Positions 53,919-63,486 of a DNA stretch of 64,000 nt are shown piece by piece. Position 1 is the stretch's first letter, and each line of letters opens with the position of its first letter. A program made the position numbers and the translations under genes. The stretch is from Martelella endophytica. Its GTDB lineage: Bacteria > Pseudomonadota > Alphaproteobacteria > Rhizobiales > Rhizobiaceae. The notes beneath the pieces are model-generated. The model made no database searches and had not been told where the DNA came from. It was given only the letters and a program-made list of their open reading frames with translations. The DNA lies in NCBI RefSeq assembly GCF_000960975.1, contig NZ_CP010803.1, positions 2,632,405-2,696,404 on the forward strand, given 5' to 3'.

Positions 53919-55166
53919 TTGAAAAGAAGGGCTTGCCGAGCGCAAGCGTTAGCTGTTTTGACCAATTCTTCTACGTCCTCAGCGTCAGCGCCGGGCATGT
54001 CACCCGCGATGACGCTGCTATTCGCCGTTGCAGGCGGCATCGCAGTCGGCAATCTCTATTGGGCTCAACCCCTTCTGGCCGACATTGCCGAGAAAACCGG
54101 TGTCGCGACTGGCACGGCCAGCCTGCTGGTGACCGTTACACAGATTGGCTATGCGCTTGGCATTCTGCTTTTCGTTCCGCTCGGCGACGTCCTGAACCGG
54201 CGACGCGTGATCCCTGTCGCGATGGCTCTATCGGCGATTGCGCTTGCAGCCGCCGCATTTGCGCCTGGCTTCGCGCCTCTTGCCGTCGCGTTGGCCGCCG
54301 TGGGATTACTGACGACCGGTGGGCAGATGTTGCCGCCGCTGGCGGGTGCTCTGGCGACACCGGATCAGCGCGGACGTGTGCTGGGAACTGTGGCATCCGG
54401 CATGCTGACGGGCATTCTCGTATCACGAACTGTCGCGGGCTTTCTCGCCGAGGCGTTCGGCTGGCGGGCAGTGTTTGCCATCGCTGCCTTTGCGACCCTG
54501 CTGATGGCGGCGCTCCTGGCGCGCCTCGTACCCCATCTGGAAAGTCAGACGCAGATATCCTATCCCAAGCTTCTCGCGTCCGTCTTCACGGCAATCCGCG
54601 ACTACGCCGTGGTCCGCACGACACTGGTCATGGGGGCCTGCACGTTCGGTGTGTTCTCGCTGTTCTGGACCGGCCTGACATTTCTGCTGACGGATGAACC
54701 CTACAATTACTCGCTCAGCCAGATCGGGCTGGTCGGCCTCGCCGGTCTTGCCGGGGCGCTCGCCGCCAAGAATGCCGGTCGCCTGCATGACAAGGGCCTC
54801 GCCGTCGGTGCACAAGGTATTGCGTTTCTTGTCACCCTGGCCTGTCTTCTCGTTGCCGCTTTGTGGTCAACCTCGATCCTGGTGATCATTGCGATCGTCA
54901 TTGTTTTGGATGCGGCCATCCAGTCGGTCAACGTGTTGAACCAGATACGTCTGATTTCCGTCGGTCCGGAAGCACGGAGCCGCATGAACTCGGCCTTCGT
55001 GACCTCGAACTTCATCGGCGGTGCAATCGGCTCGGCTCTGGCTGGTGCCGTATGGCCGGCCGCCGGCTGGACCGGCCTGATGATTGCCGCCGGCGTGCTC
55101 ATCCTGATTGCCAGTTTTTTCTGGTTGACCGGACGTCCCGCATTTTCCAAGCTCGCTGCAGCATAG
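53919..55166 (+). CDS. MFS transporter, probable efflux
   Basis: A 12-helix major-facilitator protein; the core from about 53997 (MSPAMTLLFAVAGGIAVGNLYWAQPLLADIAEKTG) to the end fits the YnfM/AraJ-like exporter group. The loop after helix 2 has GDVLNRRRVIP (motif A-like). The start is uncertain: TTG at 53919, TTG at 53961 or ATG at 53997. It probably exports a drug-like or toxic small molecule. It lies 50 bases upstream of the flavodoxin gene on the same strand, so the two may be co-transcribed. Confidence 0.88.
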   Translation: MKRRACRAQALAVLTNSSTSSASAPGMSPAMTLLFAVAGGIAVGNLYWAQPLLADIAEKTGVATGTASLLVTVTQIGYALGILLFVPLGDVLNRRRVIPVAMALSAIALAAAAFAPGFAPLAVALAAVGLLTTGGQMLPPLAGALATPDQRGRVLGTVASGMLTGILVSRTVAGFLAEAFGWRAVFAIAAFATLLMAALLARLVPHLESQTQISYPKLLASVFTAIRDYAVVRTTLVMGACTFGVFSLFWTGLTFLLTDEPYNYSLSQIGLVGLAGLAGALAAKNAGRLHDKGLAVGAQGIAFLVTLACLLVAALWSTSILVIIAIVIVLDAAIQSVNVLNQIRLISVGPEARSRMNSAFVTSNFIGGAIGSALAGAVWPAAGWTGLMIAAGVLILIASFFWLTGRPAFSKLAAA

Positions 55167-55219
55167 CAACTGCGGCCGGTCTGGCACTCTCCCAAAATAA
55201 CACTCAAGATCGGAAAAAA

Positions 55220-55780
55220 ATGCAGATCGCAATTGTATATGACAGTGGCTATGGCCACACCGCCAAGCAGGCAGAAGCCGTGGCCGACGGCATTCGCAAG
55301 ATCGAGGGTGCCGAGGTCTTTCTCCATGCAGTCGCGGAGGGTGACACGCCCTGGGAAAAGCTTACCCAGAGCGACGCCATCATCTTCGGCTCGCCGACCT
55401 ATAATGGCACGGTCAGTGCAGGTTTGAAGCAGTTCATGGAAGAAAGCACGCGCACAGCCTGGACGCCTCAGGCCTGGCGCAACAAGATTGCCGCCGGCTT
55501 CACCAATTCAGGCGCCATGCACGGCGACAAGCTGAATTCACTGGTGACGATCGCCCTCTTTGCAGCTCAGCACGGCATGATCTGGACCGGTCTGGACATG
55601 TTCCCCGGTGAGGGCAATGAGGCGATGAACCGCGTCGGTGGCTGGCTCGGCGCCATGGCCCAGTCGGACAATGCCTCGCCAGAGATCACACCGATCCGGA
55701 GCGATCTCGACACTGCCGCCTATCTCGGCCAACGCGTGGCCGAAGTGACGACCCAGTTCATTGCTGGCCGCAAGGCCTGA
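55220..55780 (+). CDS. Flavodoxin-family NAD(P)H:quinone oxidoreductase-like protein
   Basis: A 186-residue flavodoxin-fold protein: FMN-binding YDSGYGHTAKQAEAVADGI at the N-terminus, SPTYNGTVSAGLKQFME in the middle and a C-terminal helix. It resembles WrbA-like or NADPH-dependent FMN reductases. It is the last gene before a terminator hairpin and the island end. It may reduce quinones to hydroquinones to avoid redox cycling. Confidence 0.87.
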   Translation: MQIAIVYDSGYGHTAKQAEAVADGIRKIEGAEVFLHAVAEGDTPWEKLTQSDAIIFGSPTYNGTVSAGLKQFMEESTRTAWTPQAWRNKIAAGFTNSGAMHGDKLNSLVTIALFAAQHGMIWTGLDMFPGEGNEAMNRVGGWLGAMAQSDNASPEITPIRSDLDTAAYLGQRVAEVTTQFIAGRKA

Positions 55781-55787
55781 ATCAACC

Positions 55788-55820
55788 CCATGAGCCCTTA
55801 TTCATGATATGGGCTCATGG
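55788..55820 (+). terminator. Hairpin terminator after flavodoxin gene
   Basis: CCATGAGCCC and GGGCTCATGG form a perfect 10-base stem with a 13-base loop, seven bases past the stop. A following weak GCTTTCC run is short. It can work in both directions. Confidence 0.6.
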
Positions 55821-56364
55821 GCTTTCCATCGGCCCATTATCCCTGTCTGCTCATCCCCTAGACTGAACTCTGAACCGACGGAAACGTCGATCAGGCATGC
55901 GATAGAGGAGACATGGTTCCTGCGACTACGACAGGTGCTCACCGATCGCCCGGCGCGAAAGCTGCTTTTGTTCGCGCTTGCACTTTCAATGATCACGGGG
56001 GAACAGATAAGGCTTTGTCGAGTGACGTTGCGTAGAAGATGGAGGCTCTGGAGCACGGGAACAGGAGCTTCGTCAGACGAAAAAGAGTTTGAGCAATGCT
56101 TCTACCTATTTTTGCTTGAGCCAAGTTCGACCGCCCACTGCATCGATGGTTTCCTTCATCGATGCACACCCGTCCGTTGCTAGGGGGCGAGCCGATCTGC
56201 AGACTTCTGCCGATTGACTCATCTACCTACTAAGGTGCCGTTGCCAAGCGCGCAGACGTGGATAGCCTATTGGTCGCGCGTTCGAATCGCGTCGGGATCA
56301 CCAATTTTACTAATCGTTTCCGCGTCGCCGACCAAGGGTAGGGCGGGTCTGCCCGAGCCCGGCC
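55821..56364. other. Gene-free right end of the island
   Basis: No recognisable gene. It contains the right tRNA-Arg repeat (56272-56304) and otherwise nondescript frames. The chromosomal ABC genes start immediately after it. Confidence 0.5.
56272..56304 (+). other. tRNA-Arg(CCT) 3' remnant, right attachment site
   Basis: GGTCGCGCGTTCGAATC and the following acceptor strand with CCA match 42418-42450 with a single difference (G for A); 56277-56304 is identical to 42423-42450 for 28 bases. No anticodon arm is preserved. It marks the right end of the island. Confidence 0.75.
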
Positions 56365-57510
56365 TCAACGTGTTTCGCTGCCTGCCGCCATCATCGGGCT
56401 GGTTTGCGGCCGGTAGACGGCCTTGAGCGACTTGCCGTCGGAAAGGCGGAAAAGATGGGCGCGGCCGAGGGCAGGGCGCAGTGACAGCCGGTCGTTTTCG
56501 TTGACGGCGACGTGGTCGGCAAAATGCAGGATCGTGGTCGCCGGGTTTCCGGCAATCTTGCCATAGACATAGGTCTCGGTGCCGACGCTTTCGGCGTAAT
56601 CGACATCGAAGGCGATGGCTTCAGGGGTGCCCTCTTCGGCAAAGGAGAAATAGGTCGGGCGCACGCCGAGTTCGACCTCGATCCCCTCTTCTGCAAGCGC
56701 CGGATCGACATCGAAAGCGAGCTCCCCAAATCCCGGAACGAGGATATGTGCGACGCCATCGCGGATGCCCTTGATGGTGCCCGGGTAGAAATTCATCCGC
56801 GGCGAGCCGATGAAACCGGCGACGAATCGGTTGACCGGATGCTCGAAAAGTTCAAGCGGGGCGCCGAACTGCTCGATGCGACCGGCATTCACCACCGCGA
56901 TGCGATCGGCCATGGTCATCGCCTCGACCTGGTCATGGGTGACATAGATCATCGTGGTCTGCAGCCGGCGGTGCAGCTTGCCGATTTCGGCGCGCATCTG
57001 AACGCGCAGCGCCGCATCGAGGTTGGAGAGAGGCTCGTCGAAAAGAAAGACGCTCGGCTCACGAACGATGGCGCGACCGATGGCGACGCGCTGGCGCTGG
57101 CCACCGGAAAGCTCGCGCGGCTTGCGCTGCAGGTAGGGTTCAAGTTCGAGCATGCGGGCCGCTTCGCTGACCCGCGCCTTGATTTCCGCCTTGGGCTTGC
57201 GCGTGTTTTCAAGACCGAAGGACAGGTTCTGGGCGACGGTCATATGCGGGTAAAGGGCATAAGACTGGAACACCATGGCAATGCCGCGGTCCGCGGGTGA
57301 GGCCTTGCTGACTTCCGCGCCGCCGATCTCGATGGCGCCGCTCGTCGTTTCCTCAAGGCCCGAGATAATCCTGAGCAGCGTCGACTTTCCGCAGCCCGAC
57401 GGGCCGACAAAGACGACGAACTCACCATGGCGAACCTCGAGGTCCACACCCTTGATGACATCCACCTCGCCAAAGCGTTTGACCACGTTTCGCAGCGCCA
57501 GATCGGCCAT
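56365..57510 (-). CDS. Carbohydrate ABC transporter ATP-binding protein (MalK/UgpC type)
   Basis: A 381-residue CUT1-type ATPase. Walker [10 protein letters not shown], signature [16 protein letters not shown], Walker [16 protein letters not shown] and switch YVTHDQ are intact, followed by the C-terminal OB-fold regulatory domain (about 240-370). It should energise the carbohydrate importer encoded at 60411-63459. Its gene is on the other strand, downstream of the ROK regulator. Confidence 0.92.
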   Translation of the reverse strand: MADLALRNVVKRFGEVDVIKGVDLEVRHGEFVVFVGPSGCGKSTLLRIISGLEETTSGAIEIGGAEVSKASPADRGIAMVFQSYALYPHMTVAQNLSFGLENTRKPKAEIKARVSEAARMLELEPYLQRKPRELSGGQRQRVAIGRAIVREPSVFLFDEPLSNLDAALRVQMRAEIGKLHRRLQTTMIYVTHDQVEAMTMADRIAVVNAGRIEQFGAPLELFEHPVNRFVAGFIGSPRMNFYPGTIKGIRDGVAHILVPGFGELAFDVDPALAEEGIEVELGVRPTYFSFAEEGTPEAIAFDVDYAESVGTETYVYGKIAGNPATTILHFADHVAVNENDRLSLRPALGRAHLFRLSDGKSLKAVYRPQTSPMMAAGSETR

Positions 57511-57659
57511 TTGCTACCCCTTTTCAAAGTCACCTGCCGTCTCCCAAAGCCGGCTTTCGGTTCCTTAACCTTGGAATGGTGCGGATATTTAGTCAAGTCA
57601 CAGAACTAAAAAACCGGTTTCCACCGTCTGTCGGTGGGGTTTGGCTCCCGTTGGAGCGG

Positions 57660-58901
57660 TCAGAGGTTGCCGGTCTTCTGGTAGTCGCCCCGTTCCCGAC
57701 CCGTGCCTTTCCCGACGGGCAGCCCGAGGCTTGCCGGAAGGGACTGCAGGTTGAAGAGCCGGTCATGCATGTGGTTGAGGCCGAGCGCGACGGCGCCCAT
57801 CATTGTGGCACGGGGGCCGAGGGCGCTGACGGTGAGCTTGATCTTGCGGTGGGTAAATTGCGGCAGATACTGGATAATCCGTTCGGACATCTCCGGGCGC
57901 CGGCCGATATTGCCGCCGATGATGATCTCCGCCGGATCGAACATCGCGACCACAGAAAGCACAGAAAGCGAAGCGATTCTTGCGCTTTCCTCGACGGTTG
58001 CGACGGCGGCGCGCTCGCCGGCAGCGCATCGGTCGAAGATGTCCTTGACGCTGGCCTCGCCCGTTCCCCCGGCCAGGCGATAACGATGGGCAATGGCAGG
58101 GGCGCCGATCGCAAGTTCCAGGGCGCCGCGTTCGGGGCAGAGTGGGGAGGCGGGATCGGAGCCGATCGGCAGATAGGCGATTTCGCCGGCCGCGCCGGTC
58201 GCGCCGCGCCAGAGTTGCCCATTGATCAGCATACCGATGCCGATGCCGGTGCCAATGGAGAGGAAGGCGAGGGATTCCGCGCCCTTGGCGTCACCGTTCC
58301 AGTATTCTCCGACGGCCGCCGCGTTGATGTCATTTTCCATCAGCAGCTCGCAATCGAACTCCTCCTGCAGGGCGGCGAACACGTCAAAGCGGTCGATTTC
58401 CGGCACGGCATAGGCGTGGCTGATGGCGCCGGTGTTCGGGTCAACGGAGCCGGGCATGGCGAGCGAAACGACCCTCAGGGCGGCGGGAGAGATCCCGGTT
58501 TCGTCGATAAGCCTGCGTTTGACGGAGCCCAGTTGCGCGACCAGCTCGCGCCCGCCGCGCGGGTCGCTCTGAACCGTGATTTCGCCGGCAATCCGGGAGC
58601 TTAGCGTTACAAGCGAAGCGCGGATCGTGCTCGCGCCGGCGTCGATGCCCAGCGCATAGCCGGCCTCATCGGCGACCTCATAAATAATGGCCGGACTGCC
58701 GACCTTGCCCGAATCGATGCCCTTCTTGCGCACATAGCCGTTCTCCTCCAGGGCCCGAACGACTTCAGATGTCGTCTGTTTCGAAAAGCCGGTGATCTTG
58801 GCGAGTTCGGCGCGCGATGTCGGCCCTTGCTCCAGCAGAACCTTCATCATGGCGCGCGTCGAGATCTGACGCAGGATGGGAGGTGGCGCTTGCTCGGGCA
58901 T
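57660..58901 (-). CDS. ROK-family transcriptional regulator with winged helix
   Basis: A 413-residue ROK protein. The N-terminal winged helix-turn-helix (residues about 10-75; RAELAKITGFSKQTTSEVVRALEENGYVRKKG) is followed by the ROK kinase-like domain with the LGIDAG phosphate motif and ENDINAAAVGE. The usual zinc-binding GH...CxCGxxGC motif is absent (GAAGEIAYLPIG instead), so it is a sensor without kinase activity. It is likely the repressor of the divergent transporter operon and of its own downstream ATPase gene. Confidence 0.9.
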   Translation of the reverse strand: MPEQAPPPILRQISTRAMMKVLLEQGPTSRAELAKITGFSKQTTSEVVRALEENGYVRKKGIDSGKVGSPAIIYEVADEAGYALGIDAGASTIRASLVTLSSRIAGEITVQSDPRGGRELVAQLGSVKRRLIDETGISPAALRVVSLAMPGSVDPNTGAISHAYAVPEIDRFDVFAALQEEFDCELLMENDINAAAVGEYWNGDAKGAESLAFLSIGTGIGIGMLINGQLWRGATGAAGEIAYLPIGSDPASPLCPERGALELAIGAPAIAHRYRLAGGTGEASVKDIFDRCAAGERAAVATVEESARIASLSVLSVVAMFDPAEIIIGGNIGRRPEMSERIIQYLPQFTHRKIKLTVSALGPRATMMGAVALGLNHMHDRLFNLQSLPASLGLPVGKGTGRERGDYQKTGNL

Positions 58902-59139
58902 TGCTGTTGAAGTCCTGTCGTGCGGGGTTCGGATATCGCCTTCTGGCCTCTCAACAATGCTGTGGCCAGCGCAAATCATACCAAGGCTCCGGTTCGGAGC
59001 AATCCGCGGCAGGGCGAAAGACTGCGAAGCGACAGGCTTCTTCACCGCTGTTTTCGGATTGAACGTCAGGTTCGCTTGACACGGTTTCAAATTGCATCCA
59101 ATCTTTAGTTCGTCAACCTTACGAATTGAGAATAGCACT

Positions 59140-60357
59140 GTGCACGACCTCCGAACCGATCTCGCCGACATTGATGCGCTGCTGACGCAGGCCAGGGACG
59201 GTGGCGTGTCTAGCGCCCACCCACTTCTACCGCTGCTGGAGCGTGATGGGCTGGTGACAGAGGCATCCGGCCACGGCCATCAGGCATGGCAGGTCGCGCA
59301 TGGCGCCGGCTGTGTCGCGGGGCTCGATCTTGGCGGCACCAAGCTCTATGGCGCCCTTGCCGACATGTCGGGCAGGATCGTTGCCGAGGCTTCGGAGCCG
59401 ACCCGCCACGATGGCGAGGAGGCAACGCTCGAACAGCTCGCAACCATGGTGCGCTCGCTTCAGGAAAAGGCTGACGCGCACATTGGCGGCCTGCGCGCGA
59501 TCGGCCTTGGGGTGCCGGGCTTCGTCTCCGCAGAGACCGGAAGCATAGCGCTTTCTCCCAATCTCTCTTTGTCGTCCGATTTCGATTTTGATGGCCGCCT
59601 CTCCGCTCTTTTCGGTGGCTGCCCCGTGCGGATGGACAACGACGTCAACTTTGCTGTCCTCGGCGAATACTGGCGTGGTCAGGGGCGTGACCTGTTCTTC
59701 GCGGGCCGGCAGCGGGGCGCGGACTGCGGTTCGCTTGCCTTTCTGTCGCTGGGCACCGGCATCGGCCTCGGCCTGATGATCGACGGTCGGGTGGTTCGCG
59801 GGGCCTCGGGTGGAGCCGGCGAGATCGCCTACATGCCCGCCGGCATCGACCCTTTCGCCTCGGCGCGCACGACCTTCGGCGGCTCGTATGAGGACATTGT
59901 CGGTTCGCCGGGCATCCGCCGGCGTTACGGCGAAGAAGGCGTGACGGTCCGGGAGATATTCGACCGTGCCGCCGCGGGTGAGCGCAAGGCCGCGTCGGTC
60001 ATTGACGATACGGCCCGTCAGATCGCCGTTGGCGCGGCGACGATTGCCACGCTGATCGATCCCGAGATGATCGTCCTTGGTGGCGGTATCGGCACACGCG
60101 CCGATTTTGCGGAGCTCATCATCGAATACACCGCCGAACTGACGCCGGTGGCACCGAGGATCGGCATCAGCCGGCTCGGCCAGCGTGCCGGTGTGGTTGG
60201 CGCGATCATGGAAACCTTGCTTGAAATTCGGCAGGCGATGTTGCGGACCGGCGAGCCCCGGAAGGGCGGGTCCGGCAGCGCGCCCGGCGGATTGGCCGAC
60301 CCCGGAGAGGCGCCATCGGCGCATTCGGGAGGCGGCGCGCATGCGGCCGCCGGATAG
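59140..60357 (+). CDS. ROK-family protein, second copy
   Basis: A 405-residue ROK protein. The core has DLGGTKLYGALAD, LGVPGF, MDNDVNFAVLGE and LSLGTGIGLGLMIDG. As in the neighbour at 57660 the zinc motif is replaced (GGAGEIAYMPAG). The N-terminal 60 residues may be a degenerate winged helix (PLLPLLERDGLVTEA). A low-complexity C-terminal tail rich in Gly, Ala and His follows. The GTG at 59140 after GAGAAT is preferred to the TTG at 59092. It stands at the head of the transporter operon, facing the other ROK gene. Confidence 0.85.
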   Translation: MHDLRTDLADIDALLTQARDGGVSSAHPLLPLLERDGLVTEASGHGHQAWQVAHGAGCVAGLDLGGTKLYGALADMSGRIVAEASEPTRHDGEEATLEQLATMVRSLQEKADAHIGGLRAIGLGVPGFVSAETGSIALSPNLSLSSDFDFDGRLSALFGGCPVRMDNDVNFAVLGEYWRGQGRDLFFAGRQRGADCGSLAFLSLGTGIGLGLMIDGRVVRGASGGAGEIAYMPAGIDPFASARTTFGGSYEDIVGSPGIRRRYGEEGVTVREIFDRAAAGERKAASVIDDTARQIAVGAATIATLIDPEMIVLGGGIGTRADFAELIIEYTAELTPVAPRIGISRLGQRAGVVGAIMETLLEIRQAMLRTGEPRKGGSGSAPGGLADPGEAPSAHSGGGAHAAAG

Positions 60358-60410
60358 TCGCTGGCGACATCCGCGGTGTAAAAAGATCAAACAGGAGAAG
60401 GGAATCAGAC

Positions 60411-61652
60411 ATGAAACTGCAATATGCCGTAACAACGGGAATTCTTGCGCTGATGGCCGGTCAGGCCTCGGCGTCGGAGCTCAATGTCATGTGGTATCTG
60501 AGTTCGGACGCGGAGGAGCAGGTTATCAAGGATGTGCTCGCCACCTATACGGAAGCGCACCCGGAAACCACGTTCAATCTTCAGATCGTGCCGTATGACG
60601 GCATCGACAATCGCTTCGCGCAGCTCGCCAGCGCCGGCTCGCTGCCGGATATCTCGAAGACGAGCTCGATGCGGCCTTTCATCCGGCCGTATCTGACCGA
60701 TCTCGCCCCCACGCTCGGTGCGGATTTCCTCGACCAGTTCAATCAGGGGCTCGCCGCCGGCGCCAAGCTCGGCGACCAGATCATCGCCGCTCCGCTTGAT
60801 CTGACGGCGATCGGCATGCTTTTGAACGTCGACGCCTTCAACGAAGCCGGCATCGAAATTCCGCCGATCGACCAGCCCTGGACCTGGGACGAGTTCCTTG
60901 CCAACGCCAAGGAGGCTTCCGAGGCTGCCGGCATCCGCTATCCGCTGGTCTGGGACGTTTCGGCCAGCCGCTGGCTGACCTTCGAATTCCAGTACGGCAA
61001 CCACATCTTCTCCGAGGAAGAGCCCTACGAAGTCGTGTTCGATCAGGACAAGGCGACGGCGACGCTCGACAAGTTCATGGAGATCGCCGAGGGTTACATG
61101 CCGGCCGGCCTGTTCTCCGGTTCGAGCTCGGATAACCCGAAGAGCCTGTTCCTCAACAACCAGGCTGTCGCCTGGATGTCGGGCAGCTGGCAGGTGCCGA
61201 GCCTTGCCGCCGACGCCGACTTCACCTGGAGCGCCGGTCCGACGCCCTATGGCACGGTACAGTCCAGCATGGTTGGTGGCGACTATGTCGTTGGCTTCAA
61301 CACCAGCGAACATGCCGATGAGGCAACCGCCTTCATCGAATGGCTGACCGCGACGGAAGAGGGCCAGACCGCCTTCAACAAGCCGCTCTTCCTGATCCCG
61401 GCCAACCTTGACATTCCGGCCATCGACTATGGCGATGCCAAGGTCTCCGAAGCCCTGCAGCGCTTCCAGGCCGAGCTGACGGCAAGCCCCGTCTATGCCG
61501 CGACCGACCAGGGCAACCCGGCCATGCAGTATGTCTGGGATCCGATCATCCAGTCGGTGAACCAGGTGGCCGCAGGCCAGATGTCGTCCGCCGATGCGAT
61601 CGCCAAGATCCGCAAGGCGGCCGAAGATGCGCTTGCCGCAGACGCCCAATGA
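60411..61652 (+). CDS. Carbohydrate ABC transporter substrate-binding protein
   Basis: A 413-residue CUT1 (SBP_bac_1) binding protein. Signal peptide MKLQYAVTTGILALMAGQAS, then the family pattern ELNVMWYLSSDAEE, DGIDNRFAQLASAGSLPDI, LYFNLD-like DLTAIGMLLNVDAFNEAG, WTWDEFLANAKE and the C-terminal NQVAAGQMSSADAI. AGGAGAAGGG precedes the ATG. It binds an oligosaccharide or sugar derivative in the periplasm, unidentified. Confidence 0.92.
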   Translation: MKLQYAVTTGILALMAGQASASELNVMWYLSSDAEEQVIKDVLATYTEAHPETTFNLQIVPYDGIDNRFAQLASAGSLPDISKTSSMRPFIRPYLTDLAPTLGADFLDQFNQGLAAGAKLGDQIIAAPLDLTAIGMLLNVDAFNEAGIEIPPIDQPWTWDEFLANAKEASEAAGIRYPLVWDVSASRWLTFEFQYGNHIFSEEEPYEVVFDQDKATATLDKFMEIAEGYMPAGLFSGSSSDNPKSLFLNNQAVAWMSGSWQVPSLAADADFTWSAGPTPYGTVQSSMVGGDYVVGFNTSEHADEATAFIEWLTATEEGQTAFNKPLFLIPANLDIPAIDYGDAKVSEALQRFQAELTASPVYAATDQGNPAMQYVWDPIIQSVNQVAAGQMSSADAIAKIRKAAEDALAADAQ

Positions 61653-62647
61653 GTATCAGCGGTAAAATGCAGCAGGAAGCGGTAACCCCTGCTGCCAAGG
61701 CAGAAATGAAACCAGGCGGGGGCAATCCCCCGCCTGGGACCACGGTGCGCTCGAGCCGCCGCAGCCGGCTGGCAAAGCAGATGTTTCCGTATCTGCTGCT
61801 GCTGCCGACCGTCGGCCTTCTTGTCACCTTCTGCATCTACCCGCTGGCGCAGGGGCTGTTCATGTCCCTCTTCCGGCGCGGCATCGTCGTCACTGAACGG
61901 GTGCCGGCGACCTGGCCGAAATTCGTCGGTTTCGACAATTTCGTCGCGGTTTTCGAGGATCCGGAGTTTCTCGGCGTGCTCGCGCGCACCGTCGGCTTCG
62001 TCGTTTTTGCCGTGCCGCTGGTGACGATCGTGTCGCTGCTGCTGGCGCTGCTTTTGAAAAAGACCTTCTTCGGTTCCGGCGCGGTGCGCGCAGTCGTGTT
62101 CTTCCCGGCGATGATCAGCCTGCTGATTACCGGCGTTGTGTGGAAATGGCTGTTCGGCTTCAATTCCGGGCTGATCAACTATGTGCTTTCTCTGGTGTCG
62201 ATCGAGCCGGTTCCGTGGCTTCAGGATGCCTCGATGGCGCAGATCGCCGTCGTGCTCGTCTGGGTCTGGGCCAATGCCGGCTTCTACATGATGATCATCA
62301 TCACCGGGCTGACGACGATCCCGGAAGAGCTTTACGAGGCGGCGCGTATCGATGCGGCAAGCCCGTGGCGGGCATTCTGGCGGATCACGCTGCCGCTTCT
62401 GAAGCCGACGCTGTCGCTGGTGATGATCCTTGCCTCGGTCGAGGCGTTCAAGGTCTACGAGCTTGTCGTGTCACTGACAGGTGGCGGACCTGGCCGTTCG
62501 ACGGTCTACCTGATCCAGACCATCTACGAGACCGCGTTCCGCAAGCCGAACGCCGCCGGTATCGCCGCTGCACAGTCCGCCATCCTGTTTGTCGCGCTGC
62601 TGCTGCTCACCATCGTGCAATTGCGCATGTCGAGGGAGAAGACATGA
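61649..62647 (+). CDS. Carbohydrate ABC transporter permease (MalF type)
   Basis: A 332-residue permease with an N-terminal extension of about 40 residues, then six membrane helices. The EAA coupling loop reads EAARIDAASPWRAFWRITLPLL. The start overlaps the binding-protein stop as ATGA, and the next permease starts four bases before its end. It is one of two channel subunits. Confidence 0.93.
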   Translation: MSISGKMQQEAVTPAAKAEMKPGGGNPPPGTTVRSSRRSRLAKQMFPYLLLLPTVGLLVTFCIYPLAQGLFMSLFRRGIVVTERVPATWPKFVGFDNFVAVFEDPEFLGVLARTVGFVVFAVPLVTIVSLLLALLLKKTFFGSGAVRAVVFFPAMISLLITGVVWKWLFGFNSGLINYVLSLVSIEPVPWLQDASMAQIAVVLVWVWANAGFYMMIIITGLTTIPEELYEAARIDAASPWRAFWRITLPLLKPTLSLVMILASVEAFKVYELVVSLTGGGPGRSTVYLIQTIYETAFRKPNAAGIAAAQSAILFVALLLLTIVQLRMSREKT

Positions 62648-63459
62648 ACCGTGCAAGATATCTGCGTGCGCCGCTCATCGTGCTCACGCTGGCGATGTTC
62701 CTGCTGCCGCCGCTCTGGCTGCTGGCCAGCTCGCTGAAATCGTCCAAGGCGATCTTCGCCTGGCCGCCGCAGCTTCTGCCGACAAGCCCGACGCTGGAGA
62801 ACTTCCGTGCCGCGATCTCGCAGGACAATTTCGGCCTCTACTTCCAGAACTCGCTATTCGTTGCGGTTGCCTCGGCGGCGCTGTCGGTGTTGATCAGTCT
62901 GATGGCGGGCTACGCGCTCGCCAAGTTCCGCTTCAAGGGGGAAACGGTGATCTTCCTGATCATCATGTCGGCGCTGATGATCCCGTTGCAGATCATCCTC
63001 ATCCCGATCTTCATCATCCTCAAGGAACTGCATCTTCTGAACACGCTGTGGGGCCTGATCCTGGCGCCTGCGGCAACGCCGACGGGCGTGTTCATCATGC
63101 GTCAGTACATCCGCTCCATACCCGACAGCTTGCTCGAGGCGGCCCGCATCGACGGTACGCCGGAGTGGCGCATCTTCCTGCGCATCATCGTGCCGCTCAG
63201 CATTCCGGCCATCGCCGCCCTTGCCGCCTTCACCTTCGTCTGGCGCTGGAACGACTATCTCTGGCCCTATCTGCTGATCACTGATCAGTCGAAGTGGACG
63301 GTGCAGCTCGCGCTCGCCAACAATGTCGGGCAGTGGGATATCAACTGGCCGCGTCTTCTGGCAATGTCGGTGCTCTCGGTCATTCCGACGCTCGTGCTCT
63401 TCATCAGTCTTCAACGCTATTTCATGAGCGGCCTGCTCTCGGGCGCCACCAAGGAGTGA
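62644..63459 (+). CDS. Carbohydrate ABC transporter permease (MalG type)
   Basis: A 271-residue six-helix permease with the MalG-type EAA loop EAARIDGTPEWRIFLRIIVP and C-terminal LQRYFMSGLLSGATKE. The start at 62644 overlaps the stop of the MalF-type gene. It forms the heterodimeric channel with it. Confidence 0.93.
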   Translation: MNRARYLRAPLIVLTLAMFLLPPLWLLASSLKSSKAIFAWPPQLLPTSPTLENFRAAISQDNFGLYFQNSLFVAVASAALSVLISLMAGYALAKFRFKGETVIFLIIMSALMIPLQIILIPIFIILKELHLLNTLWGLILAPAATPTGVFIMRQYIRSIPDSLLEAARIDGTPEWRIFLRIIVPLSIPAIAALAAFTFVWRWNDYLWPYLLITDQSKWTVQLALANNVGQWDINWPRLLAMSVLSVIPTLVLFISLQRYFMSGLLSGATKE

Positions 63460-63486
63460 GCGCTCGCGGCCGCGCGGAGGAAAATC

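Larger units (their letters stand above)
42450..56304. mobile_element. Integrated genomic island at tRNA-Arg(CCT)
   Basis: The segment is bounded by a 33-base direct repeat of the tRNA 3' end (42418-42450 and 56272-56304, one mismatch). It has a tyrosine recombinase just inside the left repeat (54 bases away) and a truncated excisionase-like gene behind it. The remaining genes are an IS21 relic and oxidoreductase, hydrolase and transport cargo; I see no replication or conjugation genes, so it is an integrative island that is not self-transmissible. Both repeats lack the 5' half of the tRNA, so the boundaries may come from nested or older insertions. Confidence 0.65.

Noticed and set aside
55809..56183. 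124-codon frame at the right end of the island
   Set aside because: Starts inside the terminator hairpin, shows no domain and no ribosome-binding site.
42450..56304. Integrative conjugative element
   Set aside because: No relaxase, type IV secretion or replication genes were seen, so only an integrative island is claimed.
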